From: Ustilaginoidea virens
Taxonomy: Eukaryota; Ascomycota; Sordariomycetes; Hypocreales; Clavicipitaceae
Direction of reading: 5' to 3'
DNA length: 64,000 bases
NCBI RefSeq assembly: GCF_000687475.1
Contig: NC_057317.1
Span: 6,324,501-6,388,500, forward strand
Both the position numbers and the translations under genes were made by a program. Shown here piece after piece: positions 50,780 through 62,976 of this stretch; the stretch's first letter is position 1; each line of letters starts with the position of its first letter. Below the pieces are notes generated by a model. It had not been told where the DNA came from and searched no databases. It was given only the letters and a program-made list of their open reading frames with translations.

Positions 50780-52293
50780 TAGACTCTTAATGCTATAAAT
50801 ACTACTGCCTTCCACCTCTTATTATAGGAAATCTATTAACTTTATTGTCGATTTGGGCACCCCTCTATCAATAGGCTCTCTAAATTGCTTCAACGGGCTG
50901 GTTATAATAATATTAACCGTAATATTATCGAGAAGATTACCTATATATGCCATTAATGCCAGATGAACGCAAAAGCACCTAGCCGATTTAAATTCACGCT
51001 TAAGGATGATGATATTAGCTAATTTAACTACGAAATTATTGTTGATATCCTTTATATTAATAATCGGCCGGTATTATACATTATGGATGCCGCGATAAGC
51101 TTCTAGGCGGCCAGATTCCTTGATCTATAAAAACAGAAGGCCTATAATATTTAGAATACCCTTAAGGAATATTAAATCGATATATACCTCGGCCCGCCGG
51201 ATTGGATAGTTCACGATACTAGTCTAAACTTCGCCTCCGCTGAATTCTATTATAATGCCCGGCTTTTATCTATTAATATGGATAAAATTCCTATAGAAGC
51301 CTATAATAGTATTGGCAAAGTCGAGAGATATTATATCCCCTTACGCTAAGCCTATACTATCGTTAATAACGAAGTAGGCGACCTAATAATAAAGGAATAG
51401 AAATTATAGCTTGCTGTAAAAGCTATTAATGATTCCGCTAGACCTAACGGTCTAGTGCCTATATTATTAGTCTTTAGAGTATATCCTCAACTTACGGATG
51501 ATTCACCCCCTAGCTTATTAGTATCACAATGTGCTATAATGCTACGAAAGGCTACTAATAAAGCTAAGAAATGCCTCGCCAAGCGATAAGTTTATAATGC
51601 CCTCGCCTAATGGAACGGCCTAAATACGCAGCCTATCCACCGACTACCCTTATAGTTAGATATATAGGTATAGAGAGAAAAGGGTGGATAGTATAGGCTG
51701 TACTAGCTAATCAGCCTCGATGGTGAGATCTGCATCGTATAGATGCCATATGGCCCGGTTAAGTTCCGGTTAATAGTTGTTAAGCCATATAATTATAACC
51801 CTAATACGGACGATCCTAAAGATATCGTCTATGCCGAAGGCCTGGCCCGCCCCAGCAGGATAAAAGTTAGGATACCGGCTGCACCCGCACCTCTAGCCGC
51901 GATAATACCTGCAATCGCGATATTACCATCGCCTACAGCCGAGATATTATCGACGATACCTATAGCCGAGATATTATCGATTACACCTATAGCCGCGATA
52001 TATCTATCGCCAGCCACTAGGTCTAATCAAGCCAGGCCACTATTACTATCACCAGTAAGGGTGGTATCCGATATTATAATCAATAAGGACTAAAAAGAAG
52101 CTCTCGTTAACGCTATAGCTTCTAACACCATTATTAATATCTCTTTCCTTACCGTAAAAGAGTAAGCCGACCTATAGCTTGCTAGCTAATTACGCCGGGA
52201 AGGAAAGATTATAACCCCTAGAGACCCTTTCGAGCAGTCTAACCGTATAGAGATTAAAGCATTATAAGCCTGTAATATATTCAGCTTCATCAC

Positions 52294-53019
52294 TGTTGAA
52301 ATCAGCGCCTTTTTAGCTGTATTTTGGTACTGGCCTCGCTACCGTACGACGTCTCTACGTTGAGATATCGCGGTGGCTATACCAGGCGCTACGGTGGGGC
52401 ACAGCGCCCCACAACGCCGATTACAGTGGGCCACAGCGCCGGTCACGGCACCGGCACAGCGCCCCACAGCCGGCCACAGCGGCCGGTCACAGCGGGCCAC
52501 AGGGCCCACAACAGGCGGCGCATTTCTACGGGATTACCAAATGGGCAAACCTTGCTAATACCAGCACTTTCGGCCTTCTATATACAGTCACCCGCTACAC
52601 CGGTCATTTACGGCAGACCGATATAGGGCTTCCGGCCTGTACGGCAGGCTGTTATAGGGCATCCGGCACACCGCTATAAGCCACTGGGCTTGGTTGGGTA
52701 TGCACTGGGTAGGATATTGGGCACAGACTGGGCACGGTTGGGCAGACCGACTTTTCGTCGGATTTTTCGCTATTTTTGCGGTTTTTCATTATTTTCAACC
52801 ACTTTTCCAAGATGGTAGAAATATGCCCAAAATTCCCTCTTTCTAGCTAGAATAGTCACCAACAATTAGAATTAGATTTCCCTAATATCTTTACTCTGGT
52901 CAACCTTTTGTACGCTTTAAATCTTTAACCAGCGCTTTGTTTTATTCTGCAACGCCTTGTACGCCACTGTCGGTATCTAGTACATTTCCAATAGTGTTCT
53001 GAATCACCATTTTGCAATA
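52294..53019 (+). repeat. 5' LTR of family B element
   Basis: 726 bp, TGTTGAAATC...TTTTGCAATA. It contains a GC-rich block of CACAGCG-type imperfect repeats at about 52405-52520. It differs from the 3' LTR at 14 sites by eye, 13 transitions and one transversion. Confidence 0.93.
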
Positions 53020-53033
53020 GGTTATGAGCCCGG
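53020..53033 (+). other. Primer-binding site, initiator tRNA-Met anticodon arm
   Basis: GGTTATGAGCCCGG directly follows the LTR. GGTTATGAGCCC is complementary to GGGCTCATAACC, the anticodon arm of initiator tRNA-Met, the half-tRNA priming mode known from Copia elements. Confidence 0.8.
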
Positions 53034-55329
53034 TGTCTTAAGGCTTCTAGCTTAAGACTTTTTTATGCTAACTTAGGATTTTAACGCATTTGGCAGCTAA
53101 CCTTCTAGAAATCTAACTAATAAAGGATTGATCATCCCAGATTTAGGAACCCAGCTACCACACCAAGCTGCAATACATCCTTTTTGCAATAGGATTTTCT
53201 AAGGTTATTCTTTAACGCAGCTTTCTTCTAGATTTTTTTATCTAGATTTTCAGTCTTAATTTTCTTCGCATTTTTAAGATATTCCGGCACCTTTTCTTTT
53301 CCTATAATAGCTAGTTAGAACGTTCCTACTAATAACCTAGGCTATTAAGTCCCTAATACGGTAGAGGTAGAAGAATCTGATAATGACTAGGAAATTGCCT
53401 AGCTTAGGGAAGACCAATAGGAAATGAGAAAAGAATTTAGTTATAAATTTAATCGAATAAACTTAAAAATCGATTTTTTGGCTAATAAGGTAGGCACCTT
53501 AGTAGATAGACTAATCAAGCCTGCTACTAGCCCACCATCTTAGGATATGATGGATGTGGATACCTTCTAAACCCCTGTGGGTAAAGGAAATAACCTACTA
53601 TTACTACCTAAAGCCTAGCAGCAACCCCTGCCGGTTCTATCTAGTATTAGCAGCCAAGTCAGCGCTATAGCTATCAAGGAACTAGCTAAGACAGCCAATA
53701 GATTCTAGGAATCCTAAAAGCTAAGGGGGGTATCTAACTTCGACTAATGGAAACAGGCCCTTATAATTCAACTTAGGGCACTTAATATCGCTAAATTTAT
53801 CGAAGAACCTTCTATTGCTAGCAAGTTTAACGATTTAGAGTAAGCACTTTTACTATTACTTATTAAGAATAGTTGCATAGAAGGACCAGCTGCCGCTATT
53901 AACTGGTGCACTAACCTAGAGTTAGCCTTTACGTTACTCACCAAATAGTATTCTCACTTATCAGATGTACAGCGGACCTACCTATACCCTGCCTTCCATC
54001 AACTAAATTTTATAGGCTATAAGGGTACCTTGGAATCTTTTAACGCCTCCTTTAATAGCTACCTATCCAGGCTGTAAATTTTAGGCTCCTATATATAACC
54101 TTTCGACTAAATCAGCCAGTATTTACATGCTGTAGAAGGGGTCTTTTTTTAGTGGGCAGAATGGCACCGCATAATGATGAGAATCGCCTATACTCAGGGA
54201 AATATATCAAATATTAACCTGCAATTTTATATGGTTGATTTACTGGAAGAATAATGTATTAAAGGATTATTAGTAGTAAGGGCTACCACCCACCTCGCAA
54301 AGGTTAAGGGTGCCGCTACTAATAATAGTAGCAAGCCAGTTAGTAATAACACTAGCAAGGGTGGTAAAAATACTACTACCAATGCTAATAAAAAGAAACA
54401 GGGGTCTTCTTCTACCTAATAATAAGGGTCTTCTTTAGCCATATAAGGCAAGCCGGAAAATAAGAAGAAGAAAGAAAAGAAAGATTTAGCTAATAAAGTA
54501 GATACCCTATAAAAGACCGATGAAAAGGAAAAGACTATTAATTCCTTCGTACTAGGGAATTATAATACTCTAAGTCTTATACCTAATGAGATAGCCTATT
54601 CTTCCTTCTAGGACTGCGAATATGTGTAATTCCTAGCTACTAGCTATAGTGTATAATCTGGTGGGAAAACGCCAATAGATTCTTTGCTCTACGATATTAG
54701 TTCTACGGTGTATATTATTAACGATAAAAAGCACTTTACCTACTTCTAATACTATACTGGAAATAGACTAGTCATTAGTATAGGTGGTGGCCTAATCAAG
54801 CCTAGTAGGTGGGGCATAGCGCGTTTTATTATACTATAGGCCACTAACCCACCTCAGTAGGGCACCTTAGAGCTTACTAACGCCCTCTTCATACCAGCTT
54901 TTGATATTAATATCTTTAGCGGCGTTAAATACTATCTAAATCGTGGTAGTATTTAGGGCCAAAGCCTAATTAACAGCAACAATAAGTGCATTAGGCTTCT
55001 TAATTTTAAGAAGTATGGCTTCTTTTTATAACAAAAAGGGGTAGATTCGCCGTTTTTACACTATACCAGCTAACCGGCTTCATATAATATCTCGGTCGAA
55101 TTACCTGCCTTAGCTAACCTAGAAGAATACGAGGAATATCCCCTACTAGAGGATTTACCTACCCTACTAGCTAACCCACTAGCTAACTCGTAAGCTGACC
55201 GACTAGCTAGTCCTGGTTTTTCGGTGGTACTAATAGAGGCTGCTATTCCTAATATAGCTTAACTACTATAGAGGGCCCCGGTCGCCCTCAACCCTGCCCT
55301 AATACCAGCTGCTAATACAGAATATTAAA

Positions 55330-56291
55330 AGCTGCTATTACTAGCCGGACTTTAGTATATCTGGCTTAGGCATATCGGAATCTAACTTTTAAAGAAAACC
55401 TATGCATTAACTATAGGGTTACCTAATCTTAGTAAGGTAAAGGATTCTGACTTTAACTGTATCGCCTGTAAAAGGGTAAAGTTAGTTCGGCGTTTTATAT
55501 TAGGGGCTATACTAGACCCGATGCACTATTTGGATATTATAGAGGGCGATATCTTCTAAATTAACCCTCTACCATACAATAAATGCCCTATCTGCCTTAT
55601 CTTAGTTGACTGGAAATCACGCTTCCGTTAGGTATATTTACTACCTAATAAGGAGGGACCTACGGTATTCCCAGTATTATAGGGGTTCTTTTAAGGTCTT
55701 CGGAATCGCTATGGTAAATTAGCTGTTGAATTCCACTATAATAGTAGCAAGGAAATTAATGATATTATTATAGCCTAGCTAGCTTTTAAGGGCATAGATT
55801 TCTTAACCTCTTTCCCTTATATTTATAAGCAAAATAGGTTAGCAGAACGCTTTATATGGGTTATTATTAACCGACTTAGAGCTACTATGCTTTGGTCTCG
55901 GTTACCTTCTTACCTTTAGTCTGCAGTAATTCTTAGTATTACTACCTTGGTAAATCTAATAGTAGTCTTAAACTATTCCTCGTTACCTTTTGAGGAATTA
56001 AAGAAGGACTTTCCGGAAATTATGTACTACCACCTACCCGACCTTACTAGCTTTAGGGCTATTAGTGCGGCTATAGAGGTGCTAATCCCTTTAGAAAAAC
56101 GGGTTATTAGCTATAAGCTAGCCCCCCGGACCGAGTCAGGTAGGTTACTAGCTACGCTAGGTAATGGCACCTACCTTGTCTATATCCTATATCGCCGGGT
56201 CGTTATTAAGACCTCTTTTATTACTTTTACCTACCAAAATGAAGGTATAGGCCTTATTTTAAGTGGCCTAAAGGGCACCTTTAATTTCTAA
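55330..56291 (+). pseudogene. Copia integrase remnant of family B
   Basis: The zinc-finger half is visible as HIGI...CIACKR, followed by core fragments (DIIEGDIF, VDWKSRFR, NRLAERFIWVIINRLRA). The longest open piece is 55947-56291, covering the post-core block with YKLAPRTESGRLL. At least six in-frame stops interrupt it. Confidence 0.7.
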
Positions 56292-57339
56292 CCGCCTTTT
56301 AATTTAGAGGGGGTAAATATCGACTAAATTGCTCTGGAAGAGCCTATCTGGAAGTCGCCTCGCCTAGATATGCCTATTTCGTCTAAGACCGACGGTATAG
56401 GCCTAGTCGAAGGCATAGGCCTACTATAGGCCACGGATCTAACACAGCCTATAGGCCCACTACAAATAGGCCTAATATAGCATACGGATCCACCATAACT
56501 AGCGGGCCTACCACAACTAATAGGCCTGCCACAACCAGTGGGCCTACCAATTGGCCCGCTATAGCACTCTGCAATATTTCCTAGCAATTTGCTGTCTTTC
56601 GATTCTAAATCGCTTTAGCCTAACTTAGCTTTTTAGCTTAGGTAAGACGGTCTTTTTTTACCAGCTAAGGAAAATGCGCCTTTTTCCTATATAAAAAGGC
56701 TGTAAATGCTAGGAAATATAGAAAGCTCTCGTCACTAGGAATCTCAACTACTAAGATTTTCCGAATCTATTATAAAAGTAGGCTTACCCCGCATATATGA
56801 AAATTCTAACTCGCCCTATATAGCAAATTTTTAATGGTCTAAATCTTAAAGCCCTATATATACTGATTTTCTGCGACTTTCCGATACAATAGATTCTGCC
56901 TTTTCGCCCGGCTTCCTAGTAAATGCAGCATTTCGCTATAGTAAAATGCTGCCTATATTAGAATATCTGAAATTCGAGAGTCTAGATATCGCCTCAAATG
57001 AGAGACCGTAGGAGAAAATGTTTCGAGTATTAGAAAAGGTGCCTATTCAGCCATACTAGGTTAGGGCTACTAGGGGTAGAATTCGAGAAAGAATACAGCT
57101 ATAGATATAAGACATATAAGGTATCTTAGGTTATAGATACTATAGGTCACTTTTGGACCTATAGGCTGACTAATAGCCTAACCTACAGATTGACTAATAG
57201 TCTGACCAACAGTCTGACCTATAGACTGACCAATAGGGTGCTTTCCTACCCACCTAGCCGAAAAACGACTAGATTTTCAGATACTTAGGCAGCCCCCTAG
57301 AGGCTCCCATATAGGATTTCCCCCCTTCCTATGCTTTTT

Positions 57340-58990
57340 ACCAGCAAATGTACGATATTTGCTATGCAGTAAAGATTAAGGCTGCAAAACGGGCCCCAGA
57401 AGGTATGCCTAATAGCTGGAAGGAAGTCTTATATAGCCCACATAAGGATAGCTAGGTAAAAGCCTTATTTTTGGAATTTGAGCAATTAATCGATTTAAAT
57501 GTCTTCTAATTTATACTAAAGGCTAGTGTTCCTACTAGTAGGAAGATATTGCGCAACCGGCCTATTTTTCGTATAAAGAAAAATGCAAATAATAACCCGG
57601 TTAAATATAAGGCACGATTAGTTATCAAAGGCTTTATATAGGTATTTAGGCAAGACTTTATGGAGACCTATGCTTTTACTTCGATCTTACTAATATGGAG
57701 GATTATTTTTGCTCTTACTGCTGTAAATAATTAGGAAATAGAGCAAATCGACTTTATTAGTGCCTTTCTAAATAGTGAACTGCTAGAGATAATTTATATA
57801 GAGATTCTAGCTGGTTTTCTAGAATTTGTAGAAAGCCTACTCTTACCTAACCCAGCCTTATGGTCTGACTAGCAGCATTATCGACTTTTAGCCCTACTTA
57901 TTAAGGTTGGATATGACCCCTTTGCATTATAAGTCATACTATTGAAGAAAGCCTTGTATAGGCTAAAATAAGGCCCTCGCGAGTGGCAGTTACGGTTAAA
58001 AGACCTTTTAGTGCAAGAAGGCTTTAAGCTGTTACTTTCTGATGCTGCCGTCTTCTATAATAAAGGAACGCATACCTTTATTGTGACCTATGTGGATGAC
58101 TGCTTAATTGTTGGTCCGGACCTTAGCTATATTGATTAGCTTAAGGCTAAATTCTATAAGGTTTATGCTATAGAAGACCGAGGACCTGCCTCCTTCTTTC
58201 TTAGAGTGTAGATTATTAGGGATAGAGAAAAGGGCCTGTTATGGCTGTACTAATCGCAATTTATTGCGGAAGTCCTTGAGAAATTTAACCTTAAAGACGT
58301 ACGACCGCATTTAATCCCGCTATAGCCCGGTATACTTGCTAAGGCTAACGATACGCCGCTGGATGCTAGTAATTAATACTTATTCTAGCAGCTAGTAGGG
58401 ACATCGATGTGGTTGATGATGATGTTAAGACCTGACCTTGCCTTTCTAACGCAATACCTGTCACGATATATGCAATAGGCTTCCACTATACAGCTTAATG
58501 CTGCTAAGGGCGCTTTTCGCTACTTAGCTGGTACGGCAAATATAGCCATTTGTTACCGAGCCGCTAAAGCTATTGTAATATTAGCTGCATTTTCTGACAG
58601 CGATTTTACTAGATGCCGGCTGACTTCTAAGTCTACTAGTGGTTATCTTACTACCTTGAATGGTGGGCCTATTAGCTAGAGGTCAAAACGGTCTTTAACT
58701 GTAGTTTTATCAATGCTTGAAGCCGAGTCTGATATAATGCTTAAGGCAATTCGCAAAGTAGAGTGGATATCTAATTTATTTAAAGAAATCTAGGTCGATA
58801 TTCAACGCCCGATACCACTATACTGCGATAACTAAGGGTCTATTTCTAATGCAAATGACCCAAATCAGCATACCCGCACTAAGCATACCTTGCTTAAATT
58901 CCGGTATATATATAAGAAGGCCCACGGTGGCCTGGTAAAAATATCTTATTTACCCACGACAGATATGCCTGCGGATAGACTCACCAAACC
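57340..58990 (+). pseudogene. Copia reverse transcriptase/RNase H remnant of family B
   Basis: The RT core is recognisable by FVTYVDDC-like TFIVTYVDDCLIVGP near 58080 and, upstream, ARLVIKGF and QIDFISAFLNSEL-type blocks. RNase H follows with YLAGTANIAI, AAFSDSDFTRC, STSGYLTTLNGGPIS and LEAESDIML. Gln codons are widely replaced by TAG or TAA. Confidence 0.8.
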
Positions 58991-59133
58991 ACTTCTAAGC
59001 CCGAAATTCCCCATATTTCGGCAGCTATTAGGGCTGCAATCCCTATAGCATTATCATCTTTTTTTTTTTTTCTGATTTTTTTACAGGGTTTCTTTCTTTT
59101 ATTCTAACGCTAGGATTAGCCATATTGCTAATC

Positions 59134-59141
59134 AGAGGGGG
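59134..59141 (+). other. Polypurine tract of family B
   Basis: AGAGGGGG immediately precedes the 3' LTR, the expected plus-strand primer. Confidence 0.7.
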
Positions 59142-59867
59142 TGTTGAAATCAGCGCCTTTTTAGCTGTATTTTGGTACTGGCCTCGCTACCGTACGACGT
59201 CTCTACGTTGAGATATCGCGGTGGCTATACCAGGCGCTACGGTGGGGCACAGCGCCCCATAACGCCGATTACAGTAGGCCACAGCGCCGGTCACGGCACC
59301 GGCACAGCGCCCCACAGCCGGCCACAGCGGCCGGTCACAGCGGGCCACAGGGCCCACAACAGGCGGCGCATTTCTACGGGATTACCAAATGGGCAAACCT
59401 TGCTAATACCAGCACTTTCGGCCTTCTACATACAGTCACCCGCTACACCGGTCATTTACGGCAGACCGATATAGGGCTTCCGGCCCGTACGGCAGGCTGT
59501 TATAGGGCATCCGGCACACCGCTATAAGCCACTGGGCTTGGTTGGGTATGCACTGGGTAGGATATTGGGCACAGACTGGGCACGGTTGGGCAGACCGACT
59601 TTTCGTCGGATTTTTCGCTATTTTTGCGGTTTTTCATTATTTTCAACCACTTTTCCAAGATGGTAGAAATATGCCCAAAATTCCCTCTTTCTAGCTAGAA
59701 TAGTCACTAACAATTAGAATCAGATTTCCCTAACATCTTTGCTCTGGTCAACCTCTTGTGCGCTTTAAATCTTTAACCAGCTCTTTGTTTTATTCTGCAA
59801 CGCCTTGTACGCCACTGTCGGTATCCAGTACATTTCCAACAGTGTTCTGAATCACCATTTTGCAACA
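59142..59867 (+). repeat. 3' LTR of family B element
   Basis: 726 bp with the intact end GCAACA, followed directly by atcac. Its GC-rich block contains a 100-codon open frame also present in the 5' LTR; it is not considered a gene. Confidence 0.93.
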
Positions 59868-61692
59868 ATCACCTTTAATATTAGTCAATATAAAGCCCAG
59901 CATCTATTCAACTTATGCATAGTACGAGAAATTAAGGGTAAAGGCATAGACACCCCATACGAGAAGTCTAGGCTTATAATATAAGGTTATAGTGATAACG
60001 AGAAGCGATTAATATTAACTCAATCCCCTACAATTCAATAGGCGAGTTAAAGGCTACTAATATTAATAGCTTTATTACTATAATATTCTTACGGCCTATT
60101 CCTTTAGATATGTGATATTACGCAGGCTTATATGCAATCTTCTATAACCCTCAATCGTTTAATTATCGCCAAACTACCTAAGCAAATAGCGTATTAATAC
60201 CCCGATAATACGATCATAAAAGTAGTAAAGCTACTGTACGGAATAGCTAAGGTAGGCACCCACTGGTGGGCAATATACTTCCGGCACGATCGCGAGAAGT
60301 TGGGCATAACCATATCGACTTACGACCCCTATTTGCTAATATCTGCTGGTAACGATCGTACTAACGATACTAACTGCACTAGCGATACTGATCGCAATGG
60401 CGTTATTAACCGTACTGATATTCCTGACTATACTGGCGATACTAGTATATGCTTCGGTATTGTAGGTATGTAGACTGATGATACCCTCGGCCTAAGTGAT
60501 AATACCTTCTTCTAATGGGAGGAATTAGAGCTTACCAAGGCAGGCTTTAACGCTAAGCCTAAGACGAGGCTATTACCAATTATGCCCCTAATATTTAATG
60601 GATGTATGCTGACGGTCACTACCGATGGCATAATGACGTTATGCTAAAAAGGTTAAAGTATGAAGATTACGACCATCGATAAGAATGCGCCTACGGCCTA
60701 GCGTAATTATATCGAGCAATACGCTTGCGGTGCTTATATAGCTATAGTCTGCCAGCCCGAGGCGTCTTTTAACCTATCTATCGCAGCACAACACTAGTAA
60801 CCTGACCCTGACGATATCGCGAGGTTGAACAAGCGCCTTTAATGGCAACGCGATAACCAGGGCCGTGGCTTGCGGTACATCAATCTAGCCCTTGCTATAG
60901 CCAAACTCTTTATATTTGTTGACGGATCCTTTGCCAATAATAAAGATTTAAGCTCCTAGATTGGTTACGTGATTGTGCTAGGGAATGAGGCAGATACTAC
61001 GGATAATGCCTTCCTACTGACCGGTAATATCGTCACTTACAGCTCTATAAAAAGTAAGCGTGTAACGCGTAGCGCACTCGCTTCAGAGCTGTATAGTATA
61101 GTATAAGGGGTCGATATCGCATATGCGATAGGCACGACCCTCAATATAATTACCAGTAGGTTGGGATTACCGAAGGTTCCTATGGTGGTATGCATAGATT
61201 CTTTTTCGTTATACGAATGCCTTATTAAGCTAGGCACTATAAAAGAGAAAAGGCTTATAATAGATATTATAGCCTTGCGATAGTTATATAAGCGCCAGGA
61301 AATCTATAAGATTCGCTAGATTAACGGGAATAATAACCTCGCTGATATAATAACCAAGAGAACGCTAAATAAAGCCCTTGAGACCTTCGTTAACTAAAAT
61401 AGGGCTGTTATACGTATAGAAGGGTGGGTAAAGAGGCCGGTCCATATCTGACTACGTTTGGAAGGTATTAGTGATACCATAGGTGGCAAATGTATAGATT
61501 TTCCTATGTTCAATATTATATTATTTTACTGCGTTTACTGCTGCCCCTTTTTGCCCCTTTGTTTTGGCTGCGATATTCATTATACCGGCTATACGGTATT
61601 ATGCCGGCCGCGCGGCGCGATAACGTTATCGGCGGCACAACCTGCCGAGACCGCGCCGCACTTTTCTTTCTATGTATGCGCCTTATATCCTA

Positions 61693-61747
61693 GCGATTCC
61701 GATGTTTGCTTCTATAAAAAGAGAAGCTGCCAGTGTCGGAATCGCTA
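61693..61747 (+). other. Hairpin spanning the polypurine tract and the 3' LTR start of family A copy 2
   Basis: AGCGATTCCGAT upstream of the tract pairs with GTCGGAATCGCT, the first bases of the LTR. An inner stem GCTTCT/AGAAGC encloses the purine run AAAAAGAG. The same arrangement exists in copy 1 (about 36139-36195) and, with changed bases, in copy 3 (about 45092-45155). Confidence 0.65.
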
Positions 61748-62083
61748 TCGCAAGGTGCCTAATTGGGCACCAATTGGGCATATTGCGATGGATGTGCCGC
61801 GCACACCCGTTGCGCACAATGTGGCCACTTTTGCCCCTTTTGCCCCTATGCCCCTGAGCCCGGTAGGGCACGCGGGCAGCCCGGCCCGACCGCGCCGATG
61901 CACGTGACTACGGCATGCACAAAAAGGCCATATCGTGTAATTACCCTCTTTTGCTTCCTTTCTTTCCTTTTAGATATTCAGTTATTAGTAAAGTCAATAA
62001 ATCCTTTACTTAGTGACCTCACGGTACATGATACCACGCGCGCGACCCTACGTACAACTGGGTACCCCGAGTTTATATCAACA
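61734..62083 (+). repeat. 3' LTR of family A copy 2
   Basis: 350 bp, TGTCGGAATCG...TATCAACA, followed by gggtt. It is the same length as its partner at 47085-47434. Confidence 0.92.
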
Positions 62084-62281
62084 GGGTTTCTAGGCATTAT
62101 AATTTTTTCTTATTGATGTAATTCACTTGCAAGTTGTAAGTCGGCTTTTTCTTTTATAGTTAAAAAGGCAGTATTAATTATACCATTAGAATTAACGATA
62201 TTAATAAAAGCCTCATCTTAGTCCTTATTAATTATAATATTAAATAGGGCAGCTGCAGCGGGTATTCTGACTTCTAGCCTG

Positions 62282-62368
62282 CTAGAATAGGCCGGGGTAT
62301 TTATCCTATTGGGACGGGCCGGGGTATTTATTATATCGGGACGGGCTAGGGTATTTATTATATCGGGA
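62282..62368. repeat. 27-bp coding minisatellite in copy 3
   Basis: Three units beginning GGCCGGGGTATTTAT. The pattern resumes after the TRIM insertion (62977 to about 63100) in longer, variant units. The position matches the 27-bp array of copy 1, but the unit sequence differs. Confidence 0.7.
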
Positions 62369-62373
62369 CGGGC

Positions 62374-62588
62374 TGTAACGATGTGGCCCAATTGGGCCCT
62401 AAGCGGGTGCCGCGCACATCGCCAGGTAAAAACCTACTCTTCTGTCTAACCGTTAGACCAGACAAAAGAGTACGTATTGTACCAAGTTACTTTGACTTGG
62501 TACAATTGACACCTATATCACACTAGCTGCGCGCACTTACTGTAAGCTTGTCCTTAGTATGAGACGGGCGTAGCCCGAATCCTTGACA
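62374..62588. repeat. Left terminal repeat of the TRIM-like element
   Basis: It contains the palindrome GCCCAATTGGGC, an 11-bp hairpin (TTGTACCAAGT and ACTTGGTACAA, 62477-62505) and the short GTCTAAC/GTTAGAC inverted repeat. Confidence 0.88.
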
Positions 62589-62713
62589 CAGCTTCCCTCT
62601 CCGCAGGCCCTTTAAGCCTGCGGCTGGCGCCAACCACATAATACCACACACCCCCCAGAGGCTAATAGCACATCCTCTGTAAGCCCAGATGAAGAGCCCG
62701 CTATGCGCATATA

Positions 62714-62741
62714 CCGCATGCGGGATTCGAACCTGTGACCT
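62714..62741 (-). other. tRNA T-arm/B-box-like segment inside the TRIM-like element
   Basis: The minus strand reads GGTCACAGGTTCGAATCCCG, matching the B-box consensus GGTTCGANNCC. The T stem pairs poorly (about 3 of 5), and no A box or acceptor stem was found, so this is a relic or mimic rather than a tRNA gene. Confidence 0.5.
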
Positions 62742-62759
62742 TGGGCAACTTGGTACAAA

Positions 62760-62976
62760 TGTAACGATGTGGCCCAATTGGGCCCTAAGCGGGTGCCGCG
62801 CACATCGCTAGGTAAAAACCTACTCTTCTGTCTGACCGTTAGACCAGACAAAAGAGTACGTATTGTACCAAGTTACTTTGACTTGGTACAATTGACACCT
62901 ATATCACACTAGCCGCGCGCACTTACTGTGAGCTTTGCCCTTAGTATGGAGACGGGCGTAGCCCGAATCCTTGACA
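62760..62976. repeat. Right terminal repeat of the TRIM-like element
   Basis: 217 bp, nearly identical to the left repeat, with mostly C/T or G/A differences plus small indels near 62938-62950. It is immediately followed by cgggc. Confidence 0.88.

Larger units (their letters stand above)
52294..59867 (+). mobile_element. Ty1/Copia retrotransposon, family B, nested in copy 2
   Basis: A 7574-bp element with two 726-bp LTRs and a perfect 5-bp target duplication atcac (52289-52293 and 59868-59872), inserted in the RT region of copy 2. The order is LTR, tRNA-Met primer site, gag (53.3-54.6 kb), protease, integrase (55.3-56.3 kb), RT with YVDD (about 58.1 kb), RNase H (58.5-58.9 kb), polypurine tract, LTR. 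Stops are mostly TAG or TAA at Gln positions. It is unrelated at LTR level to family A. Confidence 0.92.
47085..62083 (+). mobile_element. Ty1/Copia retrotransposon, family A copy 2, split by a nested element
   Basis: Bounded by two 350-bp LTRs and a perfect 5-bp target duplication gggtt (47080-47084 and 62084-62088), inserted into copy 3. It is 14,999 bp long. Subtracting the 7574-bp nested element and its 5-bp duplication leaves 7420 bp, within 4 bp of copy 1. Coding is rightward: gag 48-50 kb, protease 50.5 kb, integrase 50.9-51.6 kb, RT split at 52294/59867, RNase H about 61.0-61.3 kb. There are many stops. Confidence 0.9.
62374..62976. mobile_element. TRIM-like miniature LTR retrotransposon
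   Basis: A 603-bp non-coding element with two direct terminal repeats (62374-62588, 215 bp; 62760-62976, 217 bp) beginning TGTAACGATG and ending CCTTGACA. It is flanked by a perfect 5-bp target duplication cgggc (62369-62373 and 62977-62981). The 171-bp interior has no coding capacity. TG...CA ends, a 5-bp duplication and tiny size fit terminal-repeat retrotransposons in miniature. It sits inside copy 3's minisatellite and needs enzymes supplied in trans. Confidence 0.85.

Noticed and set aside
52324..52626. 100-codon open frame in the family B LTR (also at 59172-59474)
   Set aside because: It is conserved only because it lies in duplicated LTRs. The composition follows the GC repeat island and no protein family is recognisable.
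52294..59867. Alternative genetic code with TAG read as glutamine
   Set aside because: TAG and TAA stops in Gln positions occur only in repeated elements, while the single-copy genes use normal CAG/CAA codons. RIP explains this better.
62714..62741. A functional tRNA gene
   Set aside because: Only a B-box-like segment is visible. The T stem pairs poorly, and no acceptor stem, A box or anticodon arm could be assembled around it.
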